From contig CBFHQM010000014.1 in the NCBI GenBank assembly GCA_965657965.1, forward strand, positions 1-57,751: a stretch of 57,751 nt of DNA, given 5' to 3'. A program made the position numbers and the translations under genes. The notes beneath the pieces were generated by a model. The model did no database searches, had not been told where the DNA came from, and saw only the letters and a program-made list of their open reading frames with translations. Below are positions 26,310 through 33,706 of this stretch, piece after piece. Numbering within the stretch: the stretch's first letter is position 1; every line of letters begins with the position of its first letter. The stretch is from UBA8752 sp965657965. Its GTDB lineage: Bacteria > Bacteroidota > Bacteroidia > Flavobacteriales_D > Sanyastnellaceae.

Positions 26310-26684
26310 ATGGACATTAGTCAACGCGCTGTACTTATCGTTTTCCTAGGAATGATCGCCGCTTGCGGGGCAGCCCGACTGTATGACAAGGCGGGTCGTC
26401 CATTTTGGCACGCGCTGGTTCCGGGGTTGAATGTGGTCGCCCTCATGCGCATTGTCGGGCGTCCCGACCATCATGCCCTATGGATCTTGGTGCCGGGTGC
26501 CAACCTCTACTTTGCAGCACGGTGGATGGTAGAGCTCGCGCAGAGCTTTGGTAAGCACCACTGGCTAGATCATGTACTTGTGGTGTTGTTCAACGCTTTT
26601 TACGTCCTGAATCTCGGCCTTGCTTACAATGAAGAGTACCGCGGTCCAGTGTACCGCAAGAGCACCAAGGCCGCTTTCGCCTGA
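26310..26684 (+). CDS. Small integral membrane protein (DUF5684-like)
   Basis: This encodes 124 residues with three to four hydrophobic segments. The order GRPFWHALVPGLNVVALMRIVGRP... then ELAQSFGK resembles DUF5684 membrane proteins, whose core also occurs as an N-terminal extension of some Bacteroidota signal peptidases. The signal peptidase catalytic residues are not present. ATG 26310 starts at the first membrane segment. It is separated by about 120 bases from the gene before it and is convergent with alaS. Function unknown. Confidence 0.7.
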   Translation: MDISQRAVLIVFLGMIAACGAARLYDKAGRPFWHALVPGLNVVALMRIVGRPDHHALWILVPGANLYFAARWMVELAQSFGKHHWLDHVLVVLFNAFYVLNLGLAYNEEYRGPVYRKSTKAAFA

Positions 26685-26697
26685 GGCCTTCCGGTTC

Positions 26698-29316
26698 TTA
26701 GCCTTCGGTTAATGTTCGGGCTGCTTGCAGTGCAGCCTCCAAGCCTTCTACATCTTTGCCGCCAGCGGTGGCAAAAAAGGCTTGACCGCCTCCACCCCCT
26801 TTGATGTGACGGGCAAAATCGCGAATTAATTTTCCCGCGTTCCAATCTTTCTCTGTCGCCAGTTCTTCGGTGATCAAGCACGTGATGGTAGGCTTGCCTC
26901 CACTTCGGCTACCCAACACGGCAAAGAGTGGAGCCGCTTCAGTTTTGAGTTGAAAAGCGATGTCTTTGATGGCGCCGGCTTCCAAGGGCACTTCCTGAAT
27001 CAAGACGCCCATCGTCCCCGCTCCTCCTGGCCTCTGAATGTCGTTGAGCAAGTTGCGCTTCAGCTCCATGGCTTGCGCATGACGGTGACCCTCCACCTCT
27101 TTTTGCAAAGAGGCAACTTTGGCCTGCAGATCTTCCACTGCAGAGAGCAGGTCAGCCGGTGATTTGAGGGCCTCTGAAGTCCGACGAAGCAAGTCGCGCT
27201 GGGCGATGGTGCCGGAGAGGGCTACGGGGCCGGTTTCAGCTTCAATTCGGCGAATGCCAGCGGCCACTGCACCTTCTGAGCTGATTCTGAACAAACCGAT
27301 TTCTCCAGTGGCTTGGACATGGGTCCCTCCACACAATTCGATGCTGGGTCCAAATCCAATCATCCGCACGGTGTCCCCATACTTTTCGCCGAACAGCATC
27401 ATGGCACCCGCTGCTTTGGCTTCTTCGAGTGGAATGTTGCGGCGCTCATCGAGGCTCCGGTTTTCGCGAATGGCGGCGTTGACCCGGTCTTCCACTTCTT
27501 GTAGCTCTTCGGCGGAGACTTTTTGGAAGTGGCTAAAGTCAAAACGCAGTGCGGTGTCTTTAACCAGAGAACCCTTCTGTTCCACATGGGTGCCCAAGAC
27601 GGCCCTGAGCGCTTCGTGGAGCAGGTGGGTGGCGGTATGGTTCAATGTGGTGTCGCGGCGTTGATCTGTGCTCACACGCGCTGTGAATTGCCCTTTTGGG
27701 TTGTCGGGCAGGCGGTCCGCGATGTGCAAGATCAATTCGTTTTCCTTCCGTGTGGTCAAGATGGGGAGGATGTCACCATCCTTGCCCTCAAGCACACCGC
27801 TGTCTCCGACTTGTCCTCCACCTTCCGGATAGAAGGGGGTCAGGTGAAACACCAATTGAAACCGTGTCTTGTCTTTGATTTTGACTTCACGCCAACGGGT
27901 AATGCGGACTTCGGCCTCCGTGCGGTCATAGCCCACAAACTCTTCGACTTTGTCGTCTTCGAGAACCACCCAGTCTCCGGCCTCCATTTTACCGGCAGCC
28001 CTCGAGCGGTTTTTCTGTCGTGCCAAAGCGGCCTCGAAGCCAGCATGGTCCACTTCGATCCCTTTTTCTCCGCAGATCAAAGCGGTCAAGTCGATCGGAA
28101 ACCCAAACGTGTCGTACAACTCAAAGGCCGCTTCTCCTTCTAGTCGCGTGGCGCCTGTGGTTCGCGTTTCGAGCAGTTTGATGCCGTTGTCCAAGGTGCG
28201 GAGGAAGCCTTCTTCCTCTTCTTTGATGACTTTGGCAATCAGGCCTTCTTGCTGTCGAAGCTCGGGAAAAAAGTCTCCCATTTGCTGAGACATGACCCCC
28301 ACGAGTTCATGCAGAAACGGCCGATCGAGTCCAAGGAAGCTGTATCCATAACGAACAGCGCGCCTCAAGATCCGGCGAATGACATACCCGGCGCCAGCGT
28401 TGGAAGGAAGCTGGCCATCGGCAATGGAAAAGGCCACGGCCCTTACGTGATCCGAGCACACGCGCAACGCCACGTTCACCTTGTCGTCGCCTCCGGTGTA
28501 AGGGTGACCGGATGCCTTAGAAAGGTTGGCGATGAGCGGCTGGAAAACATCGGTGTCGTAATTCGAACGCTTGCCTTGCAGCACGGCCGCCAGGCGTTCA
28601 AAGCCCATTCCGGTGTCGATGTGACGGGCAGGCAGCGGCTCAAGGTCACCATTGGCCTTGCGCATGAATTGCATGAACACGAGGTTCCATATCTCAATGA
28701 CCTGTGGATGGTCTTGATTGACCAGATCGGCTCCTGGAGTGGCTTTTTTTTCCGCTTCGCTTCGGATGTCCACGTGAATCTCCGAGCAGGGTCCACAGGG
28801 CCCGGTCTCGCCCATCTCCCAGAAGTTGTCCTTCTTGTTTGCTTTTAAAATCCGCGCGGCGGGCACGTGTTGCAGCCAGAGGTCCATGGCTTCTTGATCG
28901 AGGGGGAGGTTGTCACCTTCATCGCCCTCAAAAACAGTGATGTACAGGCTTTCCTTGTCGATGCCAAAACGGTCCGTCAGGAGTTCCCATGCCCAGTTGA
29001 TGGCGTCTTCCTTGAAGTAGTCGCCAAAGGACCAATTGCCCAGCATCTCGAACATGGTGTGGTGGTAGGTATCCACACCCACTTCTTCGAGGTCGTTGTG
29101 TTTGCCACTCACCCGGAGGCATTTCTGTGTATCCGCGACCCTTGGCGCCTTGGCAGGACGGTTGCCGAGAAAGACATCTTTGAAGGGATTCATCCCCGCA
29201 TTGGTGAACATCAAAGTCGGATCATCCTTGAGCACCATAGGGGCCGAAGGCACGATTTCGTGGGCTTTCTCACGAAAGAAGTCGAGGAATGTGCGGCGAA
29301 TGTTGGCAGCGTCCAT
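26698..29316 (-). CDS. alaS: Alanine-tRNA ligase
   Basis: This encodes 872 residues, the usual length. The N-terminal class II catalytic core begins MDAANIRRTFLDFF with the motif NAGMNPFKD. The editing domain has the zinc ligands HTATH (around residue 560) and CGGTH (around 660) that remove mischarged Ser and Gly. The C-terminal DHHA1 part ends with GGGGGQAFFATAGG. It charges tRNA-Ala in the cytosol and also recognises the G3-U70 pair, as known for the family. It is transcribed alone, divergent from the M23 peptidase gene. Confidence 0.98.
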   Translation of the reverse strand: MDAANIRRTFLDFFREKAHEIVPSAPMVLKDDPTLMFTNAGMNPFKDVFLGNRPAKAPRVADTQKCLRVSGKHNDLEEVGVDTYHHTMFEMLGNWSFGDYFKEDAINWAWELLTDRFGIDKESLYITVFEGDEGDNLPLDQEAMDLWLQHVPAARILKANKKDNFWEMGETGPCGPCSEIHVDIRSEAEKKATPGADLVNQDHPQVIEIWNLVFMQFMRKANGDLEPLPARHIDTGMGFERLAAVLQGKRSNYDTDVFQPLIANLSKASGHPYTGGDDKVNVALRVCSDHVRAVAFSIADGQLPSNAGAGYVIRRILRRAVRYGYSFLGLDRPFLHELVGVMSQQMGDFFPELRQQEGLIAKVIKEEEEGFLRTLDNGIKLLETRTTGATRLEGEAAFELYDTFGFPIDLTALICGEKGIEVDHAGFEAALARQKNRSRAAGKMEAGDWVVLEDDKVEEFVGYDRTEAEVRITRWREVKIKDKTRFQLVFHLTPFYPEGGGQVGDSGVLEGKDGDILPILTTRKENELILHIADRLPDNPKGQFTARVSTDQRRDTTLNHTATHLLHEALRAVLGTHVEQKGSLVKDTALRFDFSHFQKVSAEELQEVEDRVNAAIRENRSLDERRNIPLEEAKAAGAMMLFGEKYGDTVRMIGFGPSIELCGGTHVQATGEIGLFRISSEGAVAAGIRRIEAETGPVALSGTIAQRDLLRRTSEALKSPADLLSAVEDLQAKVASLQKEVEGHRHAQAMELKRNLLNDIQRPGGAGTMGVLIQEVPLEAGAIKDIAFQLKTEAAPLFAVLGSRSGGKPTITCLITEELATEKDWNAGKLIRDFARHIKGGGGGQAFFATAGGKDVEGLEAALQAARTLTEG

Positions 29317-29395
29317 GTGTCCTAAAATTGGCGTTCTTCACACGCCGTTGTTGGTGGTAAGCTCAGTGAAAGCCGCGTCAAACGCGGATTTGCGG

Positions 29396-29426
29396 TTGTG
29401 AAAGTAGGGACTTTCCCGTATTTTTG
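29396..29426 (+). promoter_or_regulatory. Promoter of the M23 peptidase gene (TTG-N20-TATTTTTG)
   Basis: A TTG at 29396-29398 and TATTTTTG at 29419-29426 are spaced by 20 bases and match the Bacteroidota pattern. The start codon is at 29444, so the leader would be about ten bases. Confidence 0.7.
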
Positions 29427-29443
29427 CGCTTGAATTTTTTGAG

Positions 29444-30415
29444 ATGCGGAAACACCACGTCCGATTCAATAAAACGCAGCTTCGCACGGAGGTTGTTCCA
29501 TTTACCACCCGGGACTACGTCAAGTGGTTTCTGGGCCGTGCCCTGCTGTTCGCGGGAGTTGCCTTGTCTGCGGTCTTGATTTTCGATCGAAATTTTGAGA
29601 GCCCTAAGGTGCGCAGTCAAGAGCGTCAGATTGCTTTTTTGGAGTCTCAGCTGGTCACAATGGAGGGCCAAGTTGAGGAGATGTCGGGGGCATTGGAGGA
29701 GATCACGGAACGAGACGAGGTCATTTACCGCAACATTTTTGGGGCGGATCCTTATCCAACACACCTCCGCAACCCAGGCATAGGCGGCGCCGATCGGTAC
29801 CGCGAATTGCGGGGCTTAGAGCAAAGCGAGCGGGTAATCGTCATCCGCGAGGAAATGGCGGAATTGGAGCGGCGGATGGTCGCGCAAGGGGAGAGTTTCA
29901 ATGACTTGCTGGAATTGGCGGAGAACCAAGAGGCCATGTTGAAGGGCATTCCGGCCATACAACCTGTTCGAAACAGTGACCTCAAGCGCATGGCCAGCGG
30001 CTATGGTTATCGCATTCACCCCATTTACAAGGTCAGGAAAATGCATTGGGGCATGGATTTTTCGGCGCCAACCGGTACGGAAATCTTTGCAACTGGGGAC
30101 GGAGAAGTGGTAGAAGTGAAAAAGAAGTACAACGGATATGGACACCACATTAAAATCCGTCATGGTTTTGGTTACGAGACCCTATATGCCCACATGTCTA
30201 AGATTTTGGTTCGAAAAGGACAGCGGGTGGAAAGGGGAGAAATCATAGGTTTGGTGGGGTCTACAGGCACATCGGTTGCGCCGCACTTGCACTATGAGGT
30301 GTTCAAGGAGGGCAAGCGGGTCAACCCGGCACATTACTATTTCAACGACTTGTCTCCCGCGCAGTATGAGGCGCTTTTGGAGGCGTCATCGAACGCCAAT
30401 CAGAGCTTCGATTGA
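29444..30415 (+). CDS. Membrane-anchored M23 (LytM-type) endopeptidase
   Basis: This encodes 323 residues. One membrane helix (about 29-48) follows a basic cytoplasmic N-terminus. A coiled coil of about 100 residues (55-165) leads to the M23 domain (about 183-310). The zinc ligands are His201 and Asp205 (HWGMDF) and His283 of HLHYEV, with His250 and His281 completing the site, so the enzyme should be active. Such proteins cut peptidoglycan cross-links during growth or division. It has its own promoter and is followed by the MerR gene after 45 bases. Confidence 0.92.
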   Translation: MRKHHVRFNKTQLRTEVVPFTTRDYVKWFLGRALLFAGVALSAVLIFDRNFESPKVRSQERQIAFLESQLVTMEGQVEEMSGALEEITERDEVIYRNIFGADPYPTHLRNPGIGGADRYRELRGLEQSERVIVIREEMAELERRMVAQGESFNDLLELAENQEAMLKGIPAIQPVRNSDLKRMASGYGYRIHPIYKVRKMHWGMDFSAPTGTEIFATGDGEVVEVKKKYNGYGHHIKIRHGFGYETLYAHMSKILVRKGQRVERGEIIGLVGSTGTSVAPHLHYEVFKEGKRVNPAHYYFNDLSPAQYEALLEASSNANQSFD

Positions 30416-30460
30416 TTTGGGATTTGGCCTACCCATTTGCCTTGCGCATCTTGCAAGGCC

Positions 30461-30796
30461 ATGGCCACCAAACGTTACTGGACCATTTCCGAAGTTGCTG
30501 AGCAGTTTGACGTGAACGCGTCTCTGCTGCGCTATTGGGAAAAAGAGTTCACGGCGTTGGACCCCAAAAAACAGGGGAGTGGCAAGCGAGCATACACCGC
30601 GAAAGACATTGAAGTCATTGGTGTTTTGCACGATTTGCTCAAGCGCAAAGGCTACACGATTGACGGTGCAAAACGCAGCCTAAAGCAGGCCATCAAAGAG
30701 CAACGCCAGTTGGACGAATTGCGCCAGCGATTGGAAGCTGTTCGCGCTGAACTTGTGGGGATTGCCAAAGACGCCGAGCGCAGAGAATCGGTCTAA
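30461..30796 (+). CDS. MerR-family transcriptional regulator
   Basis: This encodes 111 residues. The N-terminal winged HTH (KRYWTISEVAEQFDVNASLLRYWEKEF) is typical of the MerR family, and a coiled-coil helix follows (about 70-105). There is no C-terminal ligand domain, as in the short Bacteroidota MerR-type proteins often found near peptidase genes. ATG 30461 gives the expected MATKRYW start. The gene overlaps the convergent hldD by four bases at its end. Its target is unknown. Confidence 0.88.
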   Translation: MATKRYWTISEVAEQFDVNASLLRYWEKEFTALDPKKQGSGKRAYTAKDIEVIGVLHDLLKRKGYTIDGAKRSLKQAIKEQRQLDELRQRLEAVRAELVGIAKDAERRESV

Positions 30797-31770
30797 AGCG
30801 TTCGGTCTCGGAGCAAAAACGACTGAACATACTCGGTCACGCCGTCTTCGAGTGAGGTCATTTCACGGGTGTAGCCCACGGATCGAAGCTTGGAAAGGTC
30901 GGCCTCTGTAAAATATTGGTAGGTGTCTCGAATGTCGAGCGGAGTGTCGATGAATCCGATGTCTTCTTTTACCTCCATGGCTGCAAAAGTGGCTTTGGTG
31001 AGGTCGAGAAAGCTTCGGGCCTTGCCGGACCCTAGGTTGTACAGGCCGCTGTCCTTCCGGTGGTGCATGAGCCAATGGCAGACATCCACCACGTCTCTAA
31101 CGTACACGAAGTCGCGAAGCTGTTCTCCGTCAGCATAATCGTCCCTGTGGCTACGAAACAGCCGCATCGCTTGGGTCTTGCCAATTTGCCGGAAGGCGTG
31201 CAGCACCACAGAAGCCATGCGCCCTTTGTGGTATTCACCAGGCCCGTAAACATTAAAAAATTTAAGGCCTGCCCAGAAATAAGGCGCGCGTCCAGCTTTG
31301 GCCTCTTCCAATGCCCAGAGGTCAAAATTTTGTTTGCTGTCGCCATAGGGGTTCAAGGGGGACAACTGTTCAGTTAGAGCGTGGTCATCGCTGTAACCGT
31401 GTTCGCCACCACCATAAGTTGCCGCGCTGGAGGCGTAAACCAAAGGCAGGCCGTGTTGATGGCAAAGCCGCCAAATGTCTTGGCTGTAATGAAGGTTGAG
31501 ACGGTCAAACAAGTCTTTGTCCTGTTCGGTGGTGTCGGTTCTCGCCCCAAGGTGAAAAACGAATTGAACTTGATTTTCGTTGGCCTTGAGCCATTCGGGA
31601 AATTCGGAGCGATCAACCCGGTGCAGGCAGGTGCGGTTTTCGTGATTTCGCAGCTTGTCTGGCCTGGATTTGAAATCGTCGACAAGCACCAAATCGTTGA
31701 ATCCTTCGGCATTAAGTCGGGCAGCCAACGCACTTCCAATGAACCCAGCGGCCCCTGTGATGGTAATCAT
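30793..31770 (-). CDS. hldD: ADP-L-glycero-D-manno-heptose-6-epimerase
   Basis: This encodes 325 residues. It is a short-chain dehydrogenase with the NAD(P) motif GAAGFIGS (6-13) and the catalytic set Ser115, Tyr142 and Lys146 (YGDSK). The segment FNVYGPGEYHKGRMASV is characteristic of HldD (RfaD). The enzyme makes ADP-L-glycero-D-manno-heptose for the inner core of lipopolysaccharide. Together with waaA this indicates a Kdo/heptose core. ATG 31770 was chosen since MITITGAAGF starts the Rossmann fold. It is divergent from the pterin synthase gene with a 29-base gap. Confidence 0.93.
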   Translation of the reverse strand: MITITGAAGFIGSALAARLNAEGFNDLVLVDDFKSRPDKLRNHENRTCLHRVDRSEFPEWLKANENQVQFVFHLGARTDTTEQDKDLFDRLNLHYSQDIWRLCHQHGLPLVYASSAATYGGGEHGYSDDHALTEQLSPLNPYGDSKQNFDLWALEEAKAGRAPYFWAGLKFFNVYGPGEYHKGRMASVVLHAFRQIGKTQAMRLFRSHRDDYADGEQLRDFVYVRDVVDVCHWLMHHRKDSGLYNLGSGKARSFLDLTKATFAAMEVKEDIGFIDTPLDIRDTYQYFTEADLSKLRSVGYTREMTSLEDGVTEYVQSFLLRDRTL

Positions 31771-31799
31771 AGGGCGAAGGTACTTTCGCAACCCCCCTC

Positions 31800-32222
31800 A
31801 TGAAAAACGTCTATGTCTCCCGCCGTGCCCGTTTCAATGCTGCTCATAAGCTTTGGAACGACGATTGGTCCCACGAGAAGAACCTCGAAGTCTTCGGAAA
31901 ATGCGCCAACCCCAACTGGCATGGCCACAATTACGAACTGCATGTCACCATCAAGGGTCAGCCCGCCTCGGAAACGGGGTACTGCATGGACTTGAAAGAT
32001 TTGCGTGACCTCATTAAAATTCACGTGGAAGACCCTCTCGACCACAAGAACCTCAACCTAGACGTGCCTTGGATGAAAGGGGTCATGACGTCTACAGAGA
32101 ACCTGATCATTGCCATTTGGGAGCAACTCGAAGGTCCTTTGAACGAGACAGGGTGTCACCTCCACCATCTCCGTTTGTACGAAACCGAGAACAACTACGC
32201 CGACTACTACGGCGGCGAGTAA
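31800..32222 (+). CDS. 6-pyruvoyl/6-carboxy-tetrahydropterin synthase family protein
   Basis: This encodes 140 residues. Zinc ligands are His16 (FNAAHKL), His41 and His43 (HGHNYEL), with catalytic Cys35 in FGKCANPNWHGH. The family converts dihydroneopterin triphosphate, the product of FolE, either to 6-carboxytetrahydropterin (QueD, queuosine pathway) or to 6-pyruvoyltetrahydropterin. The KCANPN spacing is closer to the PTPS type, but this does not settle the product. folE follows on the same strand after 28 bases, so the two steps are probably co-expressed. Confidence 0.88.
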   Translation: MKNVYVSRRARFNAAHKLWNDDWSHEKNLEVFGKCANPNWHGHNYELHVTIKGQPASETGYCMDLKDLRDLIKIHVEDPLDHKNLNLDVPWMKGVMTSTENLIIAIWEQLEGPLNETGCHLHHLRLYETENNYADYYGGE

Positions 32223-32250
32223 GGCGGCCGCCCAAGCGTAACTTGCGCCC

Positions 32251-32853
32251 ATGGCACTGTATAGGAGAGAGGATCACTACGACGAGAAGGCCGTGGCGAG
32301 CATGGCGGACCACTACCGGTCCATTTTGAATGCCGTAGGAGAGGATGTGAACCGCGAGGGATTGGTGAAGACGCCGGAGCGTGCTGCCAAGGCCTTGGCG
32401 TTTTTGACCCAAGGTCAAGGCGTTGATCCCGCAGAAATTTTGCGGAGTGCCTTGTTCGAGGAGGATTGTGAAGAGATGGTGTTGATTCGGGACATCGAGG
32501 TGTTCTCCCTTTGCGAGCATCACATGTTGCCTTTCTTGGGCAAAGCCCACGTGGCGTATTTGCCTCAGGGTAAAATCACAGGTCTCAGTAAAATTCCTCG
32601 GGTGGTGGACGTTTTTGCGCGGCGTTTGCAGGTGCAGGAAAGGCTCACCAAACAGATCCGAGATTGCATCCAAGACACCTTGGATCCAAAAGGAGTCGCG
32701 GTGGTGATCGAAGCACGGCACTTGTGCATGCAAATGCGAGGCGTCGAAAAGCAGCACAGCTTGACCACGACAAGTGCGTTTACAGGTTCATTCCTTAATG
32801 ATCCCAAAACGCGGAAGGAATTCATCCGTTTGATCGACACCAGAGGGGTCTGA
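32251..32853 (+). CDS. folE: GTP cyclohydrolase I
   Basis: This encodes 200 residues. The zinc ligands are Cys88 and His91 (SLCEHHMLPF) and Cys159 (ARHLCMQMRGV), and the C-terminal SFLNDPKTRKEF segment is conserved. The enzyme turns GTP into dihydroneopterin triphosphate, the entry point for folate, queuosine and other pterins. It stands behind the pterin synthase gene and 28 bases before the Bax-inhibitor-like gene. Confidence 0.97.
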   Translation: MALYRREDHYDEKAVASMADHYRSILNAVGEDVNREGLVKTPERAAKALAFLTQGQGVDPAEILRSALFEEDCEEMVLIRDIEVFSLCEHHMLPFLGKAHVAYLPQGKITGLSKIPRVVDVFARRLQVQERLTKQIRDCIQDTLDPKGVAVVIEARHLCMQMRGVEKQHSLTTTSAFTGSFLNDPKTRKEFIRLIDTRGV

Positions 32854-32881
32854 TTCGATTGGAATTGCCCAACTTGCGGGC

Positions 32882-33631
32882 ATGAGTTCACAAGACCCTC
32901 CCCGCATTTTCAATGGTGGCCAGCGTGCCTCCGACATTCCCACAGGCGGCATGCCGATTGTGGCCGACGAAAGGGGCTTTATGAATGCGGTGTTTGGCTG
33001 GATGGCGGGTGGATTGGCCATCACAGGTGCCATGGCGTGGTATTTCGCCACCAGCGGTGCCATTTCCATGTTGTTTAACCCCATGGGGGGCATGAGCATG
33101 TTGGGTTGGGCGGTCACTTTGGCGCCATTGGCTTTCATTTTGGCCATGAACTTTGGGCTGCAGCGCATGAGCTCCTCCACTTTGACCTTGCTTTTTGTGG
33201 CCTTTAGTGCCACAATGGGCGCTTCCTTGAGCAGCATCTTCCTGGTGTATACGGGATCGAGCATCATGCAGGTGTTTGGCATCACTGCAGGTACTTTTTT
33301 GGTCATGTCGGTGATTGGTTACACCACGTCGACTGATTTGAGTCGGTTTGGAAGCCTGCTGATGATGGCGGTGATTGGCATGTTGATCGCCATGGTGGTG
33401 AATTGGTTCCTGGCTTCATCTGCTTTGGATTACATCATCTCCATTGCCGGGGTCCTCATTTTCACCGGACTCATTGCTTACGACACCCAAAAGCTGAAGC
33501 GCATTGCAGCAGGGGTGGAGTATGGAAGTGAGGAAGGACGCAAGCTGGCTTTGCTCGGAGCGACAAGTCTGTATTTGGACTTCGTGAACCTGTTCCTTTT
33601 TCTGTTGCGCCTTCTGGGCCGCAGAGACTAA
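32882..33631 (+). CDS. Bax inhibitor-1/YccA family membrane protein
   Basis: This encodes 249 residues with about seven membrane segments and a short polar N-terminus that contains FMNAVFGWMAGGL, the usual beginning of the BI-1 fold. The C-terminal region has IAYDTQKLKR, carrying the conserved Asp of the proposed cation pathway. Bacterial members are linked to calcium leak and to membrane protein quality control through FtsH, by family knowledge. A strong terminator follows directly. Confidence 0.92.
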   Translation: MSSQDPPRIFNGGQRASDIPTGGMPIVADERGFMNAVFGWMAGGLAITGAMAWYFATSGAISMLFNPMGGMSMLGWAVTLAPLAFILAMNFGLQRMSSSTLTLLFVAFSATMGASLSSIFLVYTGSSIMQVFGITAGTFLVMSVIGYTTSTDLSRFGSLLMMAVIGMLIAMVVNWFLASSALDYIISIAGVLIFTGLIAYDTQKLKRIAAGVEYGSEEGRKLALLGATSLYLDFVNLFLFLLRLLGRRD

Positions 33632-33653
33632 CAAAAGCACATTGTCACAAAAG

Positions 33654-33685
33654 AAAAAAGGCGGTCCAGATGGGCCGCCTTTTTT
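33654..33685. terminator. Bidirectional intrinsic terminator
   Basis: GGCGGTCC (33660-33667) pairs with GGGCCGCC (33672-33679) around the loop AGAT, with one G-U pair. It is flanked by six A on the left and six T on the right, so it works in both directions. It separates the convergent Bax-inhibitor gene and the deiminase gene. Confidence 0.92.
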
Positions 33686-33706
33686 CATGGAAGTCCAATC
33701 GCTCAA

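Noticed and set aside
29317..29443. T-box or riboswitch before alaS
   Set aside because: Only one short hairpin and no antiterminator/terminator pair or T-box sequence; T-boxes are not typical of this phylum.
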